NCBI GenBank assembly: GCA_034437755.1
Contig: DAOTTV010000100.1
Location: 1 to 9,169 of the forward strand
From: JAUZRW01 sp034437755
Lineage (GTDB): Bacteria; Chloroflexota; Anaerolineae; Aggregatilineales; Phototrophicaceae
Length of the DNA: 9,169 nt
Direction: 5' to 3'
Shown here: positions 1 to 6,420 of the stretch, one piece after another
Layout: the number at the start of each line of letters is the position of its first letter
Numbering within the stretch: the first letter of the stretch is position 1
Notes under the pieces: generated by a model
What the model was told of the DNA's origin: nothing
Seen by the model: only the letters and a program-made list of their open reading frames with translations
Database searches by the model: none
Made by a program: the position numbers and the translations under genes

Positions 1-1006
1 ACGCATACTGATACTGCCCATAGACATGCACAACGACGGAAGATTTGTAATGTCGGAGCAGTGCTACCAAGTCATCAATGCTTGGAATGCCATCACTGCG
101 ATATGATACCACTAAGATACTATCGCTAAATCGAGCGAAAACATCAGTAAATGCTTGCTGGATCGCCTGTTTATCCGCCCAGCGCGATGGCTGATGTTGT
201 AAGCGACGATGCTTCGAGGCATAATCAACATACCGCGCCCAGTCGTCATACATTGTCAAGCCCTCTAAAAAGTGATAGAAATCTCTGTAATCAACCGCGC
301 TACCTTTCCCCGAGATATACGGGGGATCAATGTAGACAAGATCATAGCTCGTTTCTTCGATGTGGTTGACATCCTTGTTAATCGCTTGATTGTCCTGACC
401 ATTATCGAAAATGGCTTGATTAGCTTCTTCAACAAATTGGTGGAACCACAGCGCGAAAGGTTTATCCCAACTGGTTTTATTGCCGAATGATCGTTGTACA
501 TCAGCTGTACGAATGTATAGATTTTTTCGATGAAACAAGTTATAGGGTCGCTTAACAATGCAAGCCTGAGCTAGTGCGAAGAATGCAATACTGCGCTCAT
601 AAGCATTTGGCAATTGCCAGATGCGCGGTACAATCGCATCTAACCAGCGATTTTCAGCATCTGTGAAGTAAATATCAGCAAAAGTCTGCGTGATGAAGCC
701 TGCATCACTCGCGTCAAGATCTAATAACCATGACAGATGCTCTTGTGAGAGTTGGACATTGCTATTTTCAATTAATCCTCGTCCAAAATGATAGTTAAAG
801 CGCAGGATGTCGTTATATGTAACCTGTTTACCTTGATCTTTAAGATAATAGGCAACTGCGCCGGTACCGCCAAAAGCATCTAAGCACGTATGAAAACCGA
901 GCGTTTGCAGATGTTCTCCGAGCCAATCGACAAGTTTTACTTTACTCCCTTGATAGCGCGTGGACGGGAACTGATGGGTTAGATCGGGGAATAAGGGTAA
1001 TTGCAT
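1..1006 (-). CDS. D12-class N6-adenine DNA methyltransferase, partial (3' end off window)
   Basis: Transfers a methyl group from S-adenosylmethionine to adenine N6 in a specific DNA sequence; acts on chromosomal DNA. 335 complete codons are visible with no stop before the window edge, so the C-terminus is missing. Motifs in order: RYQGSK at residues 17-22 (motif X, SAM side), DAFGGTG at 43-49 (motif I, SAM-binding glycine loop), YND near 62-64, a middle region with RPYNLF and NLYIR typical of the family's recognition/insert part, and catalytic DPPY at 227-230. The tail SYRSDGIPS followed by a short helix and strand also fits the D12 family. The start ATG at 1006 gives the motif X spacing expected; no strong Shine-Dalgarno is seen. 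The gene is clearly more AT-rich than its neighbours, which fits acquisition with a restriction-modification or defence locus. The target sequence cannot be read from the protein. Orphan (Dam-like) versus restriction-linked is undecided because the downstream partner lies outside the window. Confidence 0.93.
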   Translation of the reverse strand, partial: MQLPLFPDLTHQFPSTRYQGSKVKLVDWLGEHLQTLGFHTCLDAFGGTGAVAYYLKDQGKQVTYNDILRFNYHFGRGLIENSNVQLSQEHLSWLLDLDASDAGFITQTFADIYFTDAENRWLDAIVPRIWQLPNAYERSIAFFALAQACIVKRPYNLFHRKNLYIRTADVQRSFGNKTSWDKPFALWFHQFVEEANQAIFDNGQDNQAINKDVNHIEETSYDLVYIDPPYISGKGSAVDYRDFYHFLEGLTMYDDWARYVDYASKHRRLQHQPSRWADKQAIQQAFTDVFARFSDSILVVSYRSDGIPSIDDLVALLRHYKSSVVVHVYGQYQYA

Positions 1007-1040
1007 AATATTGGTCACGTATACGATCGTGTTGTCATTG

Positions 1041-1049
1041 ATTATATCA
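1041..1049 (-). promoter_or_regulatory. Extended -10 promoter of the methyltransferase
   Basis: On the minus strand the sequence reads TGATATAAT, a perfect extended -10 (TGn then TATAAT). The expected transcription start is near 1034, giving a leader of about 27 bases. No convincing -35 lies 16-18 bases upstream, which is usual for extended -10 promoters. Confidence 0.55.
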
Positions 1050-1080
1050 TGTTCCTGATGATGGCATGGCATTTGCATCA

Positions 1081-1110
1081 TTGTCAGAGCGCCTATCTCT
1101 CGCATATCAT
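1081..1110 (+). promoter_or_regulatory. Sigma-70-like promoter for the 1155-2473 gene pair
   Basis: TTGTCA at 1081-1086 (5 of 6 to consensus -35) and TATCAT at 1105-1110 (5 of 6 to consensus -10) are separated by 18 bases. The predicted start is near 1117. It points away from the methyltransferase promoter, so 1007-1154 is a divergent control region. A possible Shine-Dalgarno, AGGA at 1142-1145, lies 9 bases before the ATG at 1155. Confidence 0.5.
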
Positions 1111-1154
1111 GAGCGCAAGCATTTGTACGGACAAAAAAGATAGGACAAGCAAGC

Positions 1155-1805
1155 ATGGGCATTACGGCACATTTACCCGACCGCGATCCCATTTTTATCA
1201 GCAGTTGGAAAGGCTTTGCCAGCTTCAGCGATGCGCTGATGCAACTGGGGCACGACCATTTTCCGATGATTATCGATCAACTGCCAGATGGAGATGAGGG
1301 CGAGACGACTGCCGCCAAAGCACGCACGATGTTAGACGAGTTATTATATTTTCTGGAGCATCAAGCGGATGTGCCGCACGCGGTGCTGGTCGATAGCGAG
1401 CGCGGGCATGACATCAGCATGGGCAGTAATGTGCTGGGGGGCGTGCTGACGATGGATCGCGTGTCGGGCTATGATTTAGGCTTCGATGAGCAGGGGTTCT
1501 TCGTGCGCGATCGCCTGGAGATGAACCGGTTGCTCTTTCAGGCGATGCGCGTCGAACAACGCTTGATTCGTCCTGAAGATCACAGCGTTGAATACGTCGA
1601 TCGTGATAGCGACCGATCGTTCCAGTGTCATGTGCCCTTTGGCAAGCCGATCACCGGCGAGGACGGTGTGCCGCGCATGGCATTACGCCATTTTCATGTG
1701 GAGCTACGCCCATCTGACCCGACACGCTTCGCCTACATCACCGACCCCCTACGCCAAGCCTTAGAAGTCAGCGTTGAGACGGGAGTGACGATTCGATGGG
1801 TGTAG
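1155..1805 (+). CDS. Unrecognised 216-residue soluble protein
   Basis: I do not recognise this protein. It has no signal peptide, no membrane segment and no obvious nucleotide-binding or catalytic motif. It is rich in Asp, Glu and Arg, so it is probably cytoplasmic. The N-terminal third carries an acidic stretch (LPDGDEGETT near residue 45) followed by a likely helix around ELLYFLEHQ. The middle (HDISMGSNVLGG, then SGYDLGFDEQGFFVRDRLEM) looks like beta strands with turns. The start ATG at 1155 has AGGA 9 bases upstream and a promoter-like sequence before that. Its GC-rich coding pattern matches the acyltransferase that follows. Its TAG stop lies inside the first codons of that gene (10-base overlap), so the two are almost certainly co-transcribed and possibly translationally coupled. 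A role alongside acyl transfer is only a guess from position. Confidence 0.8.
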   Translation: MGITAHLPDRDPIFISSWKGFASFSDALMQLGHDHFPMIIDQLPDGDEGETTAAKARTMLDELLYFLEHQADVPHAVLVDSERGHDISMGSNVLGGVLTMDRVSGYDLGFDEQGFFVRDRLEMNRLLFQAMRVEQRLIRPEDHSVEYVDRDSDRSFQCHVPFGKPITGEDGVPRMALRHFHVELRPSDPTRFAYITDPLRQALEVSVETGVTIRWV

Positions 1806-2473
1806 AGATCGACCCACACGATTCGTCGGCGCTCTTCTCGGCACAGGCACGCTCTGCCACCCGTGACATGCCGTGGAAAGCGCGCAACGAGATCGAACGC
1901 CTGTTGCTGATTCCGCTCGCGTGGGTGCGTTGGCGCTTGTCGGGGGCGCGGATTGCGGCGGGTTGGTTGTGCTATGGCTTGCCGATCGTGCAGGTGCATC
2001 GGCGCAGTACCCTGCACATTGGCAAACGGGCGAGCTTTCGCAGTACGCGCCGCAGTAACCCGCTCGGAGTCGCGCATCCCTGTATGCTCAGCACGCGCCG
2101 CCCCCAATCACGCTTGCTGATCGGCGATGACTTCGGCCTGACGGGTGGGGCGATTGTCTGTGATGAGGCGATTACGATTGGTGATCGAGTGTGGGTGGGC
2201 GCGAATAGTGTCATCAGCGATACCGATTTTCATCCGCTTGACCTGCACCATCGCCAGCAAGCCCCTGCCGATGGTGCGACTGCGCCGATTGTGATCGAAG
2301 ATGATGTGTTCATCGGGATGCACGCCCTGATCCTGAAAGGTGTTCGTATCGGTGCCGGCAGTGTGATCGGTGCCGGCAGTGTCGTCACCCGTGATGTGCC
2401 ACCGCGCACGATTGTAGCCGGCAATCCGGCGCGTATCGTGCGATCGACCGCGCCGGACAGTGATGCCGGTTAG
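1796..2473 (+). CDS. Hexapeptide-repeat (left-handed beta-helix) acyltransferase
   Basis: Member of the LacA/WbbJ/CapG-like acyltransferase superfamily, which transfers an acetyl or other acyl group from acyl-CoA to a sugar or similar acceptor, often for surface polysaccharides. The first 55 or so residues are a basic, partly hydrophobic helical extension. Hexapeptide turns begin around STLHIGKRASF (near 73) and continue through LLIGDDFGLTGGAIVCDEAITIGDRVWVGAN. DTDFHPLD near residue 142 holds the likely catalytic His of the family. More turns follow (IEDDVFIGMHALILKGVRIGAGSVIGAGSVV), and the family's closing motif VAGNPARIV is near the C-terminus. The ATG at 1796 is chosen because GGGAG at 1781-1785 precedes it and it overlaps the upstream stop; an internal ATG at 1868 is an alternative that would shorten the basic extension. 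Acceptor and acyl donor are not readable. It ends convergently with the M24 peptidase gene, with a 4-base overlap of the stops. Confidence 0.9.
   Translation: MGVEIDPHDSSALFSAQARSATRDMPWKARNEIERLLLIPLAWVRWRLSGARIAAGWLCYGLPIVQVHRRSTLHIGKRASFRSTRRSNPLGVAHPCMLSTRRPQSRLLIGDDFGLTGGAIVCDEAITIGDRVWVGANSVISDTDFHPLDLHHRQQAPADGATAPIVIEDDVFIGMHALILKGVRIGAGSVIGAGSVVTRDVPPRTIVAGNPARIVRSTAPDSDAG
2348..2383 (+). repeat. Tandem 18-base repeat inside the acyltransferase
   Basis: Two adjacent 18-base units (2348-2365 and 2366-2383) differ only at their last base. Each encodes one hexapeptide turn, IGAGSV. The near-identity at DNA level, beyond what the protein repeat demands, suggests a recent duplication or homogenisation of a single beta-helix rung. 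Confidence 0.85.
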
Positions 2474-3702
2474 GACGTTGCCAGCGGAATCACTAAGTCT
2501 TTGCGGAAGGGCGTGATCGAGATCAGCTCGCCGTTATCGTTGACGTAAAAAGTATCTTCCACGCGGATGCCGAAGCCCTTATCAGGGTAATATAAGCCCG
2601 GCTCAATTGTGACGATATTGCCGACCTGCCATGTATCCTCCTGATCGGTATGACTGACGCGCGGGCGCTCGTGGATGTGCAGACCGATGCCATGCCCTAA
2701 ACTATGGACGTAGCCTTCCTGTGTGCCGGGGTGACTGCGCCCGGTGGGGTGTCCTTGACTCTCGAAGTAGTCCAGTACGACTTCTTGCATTTGGTGCGTG
2801 GGCTTGCCCAACCCGAAGGACTCCAGCGACATATCGAAGGCGGTCATCACGTCGTCATAAGCGCGCTGAACGTCGTCAGTCGCGTGGCCGATGCTCCATG
2901 TGCGTGTCATATCGTGATGATAGCCGCCGCCCATCTCACGCGGGAAGAGATCGAACACGATTGCTTGTCCGGTGCGAAGTACCATATCAGCCTCGCCGCG
3001 GCTATGCGGGAAGCCGCCATCGCGCCCCATCGCGAAGATCATACCGGTATCTTCTAGCCCACGCTTGAGCAGTTCCATCCGCACCAGCGTTTTAATATCA
3101 CCAATTGTGACCGGCTCGCCCGCGCTAGTCAGCACCGCGCCGTCATCGTCAGCGTGGCACGCCGCGATAAAATCCCACGCTAACGCCATCACTGCGTTGG
3201 TGCGCTCAGCGACGGATTGCAAGCGCGCGAGTTCGTCGTCGTCTTTGGTGAGGAAAGCCATGTCGAAGAGCGTGCGCCCCGTCTCGCCGACGAAGGTATA
3301 AGCGTCGAATGTCTCGTTTGCCAGTTGCACCCAGTTGATATAAGCGTTGATGTCGCCGCGCCCGTACATGCCAATTTTGCCAGAGTTGACGTCGGCGGCT
3401 TGCAGGCATCGTTGCCAGACCATCACCTGCCGCATATTTTGATCGTCGTAGGTTTCGATCAGTTCATGCACGCGAATATCACCATACGAGACGACTTCGT
3501 AGCCGCTTTTCTTGGCTTCTTCGGTCTCCATGCCGTTGACGATCAGAACCGGATCGTTGCCGTATTTCTTGACGACATAGCCGCCGGTGATCGGTGCGCC
3601 GTTGGTCATATAGTCGCGGACTTCGCTGTAGCCTTCGCCCCCGGCGATGAAAATCGCATCCAGTCCGCGTTCGTTCATCAGCGCATCAATATCAGCTTTC
3701 AT
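2470..3702 (-). CDS. M24-family metallopeptidase (Xaa-Pro aminopeptidase/dipeptidase-like)
   Basis: A cytoplasmic dinuclear-metal peptidase that probably releases N-terminal residues before proline or cleaves Xaa-Pro dipeptides. Residues 1-140 or so form the creatinase/prolidase N-terminal domain (MKADIDALMNERGLDAIFI). Residues 155-405 form the pita-bread catalytic domain. All five metal ligands are visible: D251 (VFDLFP), D264 (HHDMTRTW), H337 (SLGHGIGLH), E367 (VTIEPGLYY) and E382 (GIRVEDTF). Supporting histidines H233 (FPHSRG) and H344 (HIHERP) are also present, so the enzyme should be active. At 410 residues it is of usual length. The start ATG has an excellent Shine-Dalgarno (AGGAG, 6 bases upstream). 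It is the last gene of the leftward operon, 48 bases after selA. Exact specificity (PepP, PepQ or a relative such as creatinase) cannot be told apart by eye. Confidence 0.93.
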   Translation of the reverse strand: MKADIDALMNERGLDAIFIAGGEGYSEVRDYMTNGAPITGGYVVKKYGNDPVLIVNGMETEEAKKSGYEVVSYGDIRVHELIETYDDQNMRQVMVWQRCLQAADVNSGKIGMYGRGDINAYINWVQLANETFDAYTFVGETGRTLFDMAFLTKDDDELARLQSVAERTNAVMALAWDFIAACHADDDGAVLTSAGEPVTIGDIKTLVRMELLKRGLEDTGMIFAMGRDGGFPHSRGEADMVLRTGQAIVFDLFPREMGGGYHHDMTRTWSIGHATDDVQRAYDDVMTAFDMSLESFGLGKPTHQMQEVVLDYFESQGHPTGRSHPGTQEGYVHSLGHGIGLHIHERPRVSHTDQEDTWQVGNIVTIEPGLYYPDKGFGIRVEDTFYVNDNGELISITPFRKDLVIPLATS

Positions 3703-3750
3703 AAGTCACTCCTTCTATCTGTCTTGCTTGCTTGAATAATTGTGGTGTCC

Positions 3751-5124
3751 TCATTGATGACGCTCTGTGATGACGCTCTGTACGGTCGCGAGGAGCTTGT
3801 CGTCCTGTTCGGGTAGTACGGTGCGCGGGTCGAGCAGGACGCGATCATCAGCGATGCGGACGATCACGGGCATCTCTGCTGAGCGCAGACGCGCCGCGAA
3901 GCGTTCGGCAGAGGGCGGATCATAGGCGAGTAGCGCCGTCGGCAAGCTCGTCCCCGGCAGACTGCCACCGCCGATCGCGGACTCGCCGCCGATCACCTGC
4001 CCGCCGATCTGATTGCGCCAGCGCAAAGCCCGCGCCTGCAATTCGTCGGTGCGGGTGGCGATCATGCGCCAGACGGGAATGTGCGTGGTCGCTTCGTCGC
4101 GGCGATAATGATCGAGCGTCGCGCTCAGTGCCGCGTAACACAACTTATCGACGCGCATCGCCCGGGCGAGTGGATGGCGCTTCAGACGTTGGATGAGCGA
4201 CGCTTTGCCGATGATGATACCTGCCTGCGGCCCGCCCAGCAACTTATCGCCACTAAAGAGGATCACATCCGCATCCGCGGCGACGCTCTCATGGATCGTC
4301 GGTTCGTGCAGCAAGCCGTAATCGTCGGTATTCAGCAGAGTACCGCTTCCGAGATCATCGACCAACAGCAGGTCGTGATCGTGTGCGGCTTGCGCCATCT
4401 CGGCGAGGCTGGGACTCTGTACGAAGCCCAATTGCCGAAAATTCGACGCGTGAATCCGCAAGAACATCGTGCTATCCTCAGCGATATTTGCCGTGTAATC
4501 GTCGATGCGTGTGCGATTGGTCGTGCCGACTTCGATCAGGCGTGCGCCGCTTTGCCGCATAATATCGGGGATGCGAAAACCGCCGCCGATCTCCACCAGT
4601 TGCCCGCGCGAGAGGATACCGCTGTGACCCTGTGCCAATGCTGATAGCACCAGTACCAGCGCCGCCGCGTTGTTGTTGACGACCAGCGCCGCTTCTGCGC
4701 CGGTCAATTCCTTCAGGCTTTCCTCGGCATGCACATAGCGACTGCCGCGCTTGCCGGTCTCCAGATTGAATTCGAGATTGTTATAATGACGCGCAACGGC
4801 TTGGATCGCGTCCTGTGCCGCTTGCGAGAGCAGGGCGCGCCCTAGATTGGTATGAATGACGATGCCAGTCGCGTTGATGACCGGACGCAGAGTCGGCAAG
4901 AAACGCTGTTCGAGCATACTACGGCTTTGCTCTAAGATGTGTGTGGGGTCGGGGACGGCGGTATCATCGGCGAGGATGCGCTGACGACTGGTGTCGATTG
5001 TGGCGCGCAGGGTATCGACAACGGCGCGTCGTCCGTAGAGCGTCATCCACGCTTGCACTATCTCGCGCTGGAGCAGGGCATCGACGGCGGGCAGTTGGCG
5101 CAGGCGATCTTGCAAGGTCGTCAT
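3751..5124 (-). CDS. selA: L-seryl-tRNA(Sec) selenium transferase
   Basis: A pyridoxal-phosphate enzyme that converts seryl-tRNA(Sec) to selenocysteinyl-tRNA(Sec) using selenophosphate; in characterised bacteria it works as a large homo-oligomer in the cytoplasm. The 457-residue length is normal (E. coli SelA is 463). Visible features in order: an N-terminal helical tRNA-contact region (1-80); the family signature INATGIVIHTNLGRALLS (83-100); LETGKRGSRY (121-130); the conserved SRGQLVEIGGGFRIPDIM block (172-189); LLVDDLGSG (253-261), with an Asp expected to contact the cofactor ring; and SGDKLLGGPQAG (291-302), where K294 should form the Schiff base. The ATG overlaps the upstream stop in ATGA and has no Shine-Dalgarno of its own, so translation is probably coupled to the membrane-protein gene before it. 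The extreme C-terminus (TERHQ) is created by a tandem 13-base duplication. selB, selC and selD are not in this window. Confidence 0.96.
   Translation of the reverse strand: MTTLQDRLRQLPAVDALLQREIVQAWMTLYGRRAVVDTLRATIDTSRQRILADDTAVPDPTHILEQSRSMLEQRFLPTLRPVINATGIVIHTNLGRALLSQAAQDAIQAVARHYNNLEFNLETGKRGSRYVHAEESLKELTGAEAALVVNNNAAALVLVLSALAQGHSGILSRGQLVEIGGGFRIPDIMRQSGARLIEVGTTNRTRIDDYTANIAEDSTMFLRIHASNFRQLGFVQSPSLAEMAQAAHDHDLLLVDDLGSGTLLNTDDYGLLHEPTIHESVAADADVILFSGDKLLGGPQAGIIIGKASLIQRLKRHPLARAMRVDKLCYAALSATLDHYRRDEATTHIPVWRMIATRTDELQARALRWRNQIGGQVIGGESAIGGGSLPGTSLPTALLAYDPPSAERFAARLRSAEMPVIVRIADDRVLLDPRTVLPEQDDKLLATVQSVITERHQ
3755..3780. repeat. Perfect tandem 13-base duplication at the 3' end of selA
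   Basis: TGATGACGCTCTG occurs twice back to back (3755-3767 and 3768-3780). Because 13 is not a multiple of 3, the second copy changes the reading frame of the last SelA residues. With a single copy the frame would run on for 18 residues after VI and stop in an ATGA overlap with the M24 peptidase start. Confidence 0.95.
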
Positions 5125-5840
5125 GAGTCGCGCTTTGTCTGCTGATCGTCGTCGGCTTGCGGGTCAATTTCAACGGTGATCACGTCTTGTGCGCGATCGT
5201 TGTCAGGCGCATCATCGACCAGTTGTACGTCATCGTCGCCATCGCTCAGGCGGTGTGTCTCGCTGTCGTCGCGTTCCTGTACGTCATCACCATCAATGAC
5301 GATCACGTCATCTTCTTGCACGGGACGCGCCTGCTGATTGAGCTCATCGAGATCCATCTCCTGTATCGCGCTGAAGATGCTGAAATTGACGAGCTTGCCA
5401 CCGCTCTCTTTTTCACGCTTGGCAAAGCGCGCCACGTTGACCGCTTCGTAGACCAGCGCGACAATGATCGCAATGCCGATTTGACCGGTCAGGGTATAGC
5501 CGAGCAGACCGATGAGCAAGGGCGCGACCGACACGACGTAGAGAACCGGCAGCAGGACGACCCCGCCGACGATAAAGGCGATGATTAACGTGGGACTCAA
5601 TTTCTGGGGCATGATGGCGCTCAAGCCGCTTTCGCCCTTGATGCGTAAATCCGCGATCACTTTTAGCGGAATCCACGCGCCGATCACGATAGCGTGTAAG
5701 AGCAATAAATTCAGACCGACGGTGCCACCGCCGGCTAATAAACCGATGAGCGAGACTGGGAACGCGCCCAGCACGCCCAGCAGGCTGAACACCAGCACAG
5801 TGGCGAGGATCATTTGCGGGTTAATCGGGCGATTTTGCAC
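5121..5840 (-). CDS. Four-helix membrane protein with long acidic C-terminal tail
   Basis: I do not recognise a named family. The 239-residue protein has hydrophobic segments at about 11-37, 41-60, 83-104 and 106-132, so it should be an inner-membrane protein. A short basic stretch (ARFAKREKESGGK, 137-149) follows, placing the tail in the cytoplasm by the positive-inside rule. From about 160 to the end it is hydrophilic and dominated by Asp and Glu, with repeated DDV-type units (EDDVIVIDGDDV, DDDVQLVDD), and is probably disordered. The start is GTG at 5840, supported by AAGGA 8-12 bases upstream and placement 3 bases after the preceding stop. Its TGA overlaps the selA ATG. The tail might bind cations or basic proteins, but nothing in the sequence shows a partner. 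Whether it has any link to SelA is unknown; the tight coupling suggests co-expression only. Confidence 0.85.
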   Translation of the reverse strand: MQNRPINPQMILATVLVFSLLGVLGAFPVSLIGLLAGGGTVGLNLLLLHAIVIGAWIPLKVIADLRIKGESGLSAIMPQKLSPTLIIAFIVGGVVLLPVLYVVSVAPLLIGLLGYTLTGQIGIAIIVALVYEAVNVARFAKREKESGGKLVNFSIFSAIQEMDLDELNQQARPVQEDDVIVIDGDDVQERDDSETHRLSDGDDDVQLVDDAPDNDRAQDVITVEIDPQADDDQQTKRDS

Positions 5841-5843
5841 GGG

Positions 5844-6287
5844 TTAATCCTTATCGATGGCTAATTCACGGGTGCGCAAGAAAACTTCGACGACGATGAA
5901 AACCACCGCAATGAAGATCGCAGGCGGTATTGTCAGGGCGCGGGGGATTTGTAGCCACGCACAGGTCACGACATAGAGACCGACCCATACGCTCTGCCGG
6001 ACGATGATCCCGCTCGCGGGGACATCCTGCCCGACGGCTGTGAAGCGCACGTTCAAATAGCGCACGATCGGCAGGACGGTGCCGGTGACTGTCAGTTGTA
6101 ATAAGACGAAGAATAACCATAACTCGCCACCGATGCGGGGCAGGGATGCTTGCACCAGTTGATATAACCCGAACCAACCACAACCCGCGAGAAGCGCGGC
6201 GGCGATCAGCAACCCGAGATGATCGGGCGGGGTATGATCGGGCGTATTAGATGATTGTGATGAGTGTGATTGTTGGCGCGTCATCAT
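5844..6287 (-). CDS. Small four-helix membrane protein, first gene of the selA operon
   Basis: An unrecognised 147-residue protein. A polar, Ser/Gln/His-rich N-terminus of about 20 residues is followed by four likely membrane helices: around HLGLLIAAALLAG, ELWLFFVLLQLTVTG, VRQSVWVGLYVV and PPAIFIAVVFIVVEV. It ends in a short charged tail (RTRELAIDKD). The frame is open up to 6341, but I choose the ATG at 6287 (ATG at 6284 is the next) because a perfect TATAAT lies exactly 7 bases before it. The upstream codons would fall inside the promoter. It reads leftward into the acidic-tail membrane protein with a 3-base gap, and the two may form a membrane complex. That is inferred from adjacency and similar architecture, not from recognised homology. 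Confidence 0.75.
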   Translation of the reverse strand: MMTRQQSHSSQSSNTPDHTPPDHLGLLIAAALLAGCGWFGLYQLVQASLPRIGGELWLFFVLLQLTVTGTVLPIVRYLNVRFTAVGQDVPASGIIVRQSVWVGLYVVTCAWLQIPRALTIPPAIFIAVVFIVVEVFLRTRELAIDKD

Positions 6288-6293
6288 GCGGGC

Positions 6294-6322
6294 ATTATAC
6301 AGCGAAATAATGGCGTTGACCA
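6294..6322 (-). promoter_or_regulatory. Promoter of the leftward membrane protein-selA-peptidase operon, probably leaderless
   Basis: Minus-strand TATAAT at 6299-6294 is preceded, after 17 bases, by TGGTCA at 6322-6317 (4 of 6 to TTGACA). After TATAAT come six bases (GCCCGC) and then the ATG at 6287. Transcription would therefore start at or within a base or two of the start codon, leaving no room for a Shine-Dalgarno. Confidence 0.65.
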
Positions 6323-6328
6323 CAGGCG

Positions 6329-6391
6329 CCTCACAGGACAAACGCCGGACAGGCGTGATCAGTACCTGTCCGTGCGCGTTGATCTGTGAGG
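6329..6391. repeat. 63-base nested imperfect palindrome
   Basis: Three nested arm pairs are present: CCTCACAG (6329-6336) with CTGTGAGG (6384-6391), AACGC (6341-6345) with GCGTT (6376-6380), and CGGACAGG (6346-6353) with CCTGTCCG (6365-6372). The loop is 11 bases long and contains TGATCA. In total 21 pairs could form with two small internal interruptions. It lies downstream of the regulator gene and just upstream of the operon -35. No T-run follows on either strand, so it is not a standard intrinsic terminator. It could be an RNA-processing or termination hairpin, a protein-binding site or a REP-like dispersed element. Confidence 0.7.
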
Positions 6392-6420
6392 GGATTTATG
6401 ATTGCGCGCGCGTCTGTCGG

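Noticed and set aside
151..558. Short open frames in other frames inside the methyltransferase
   Set aside because: The minus-strand methyltransferase frame is continuous with motifs X, I and IV; the others are overlaps without support.
1733..2214. Minus-strand open frames opposite the acyltransferase
   Set aside because: They are Arg/Pro-rich shadows of the hexapeptide gene.
3217..3735. Plus-strand 172-codon open frame opposite the M24 peptidase
   Set aside because: It is the mirror of a well-supported gene with all catalytic residues; long antisense frames are common in GC-rich coding DNA.
4081..4644. Plus-strand 187-codon open frame opposite selA
   Set aside because: Antisense to an unmistakable SelA, with no recognisable domain and no ribosome site.
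6288..6341. Upstream in-frame extension (18 codons) of the small membrane protein
   Set aside because: It covers the TATAAT and -35-like sequence placed exactly for a start at 6287.
6404..6412. Alternating GCGCGCGCG run as possible Z-DNA
   Set aside because: Only nine bases long; too short to claim a structure.
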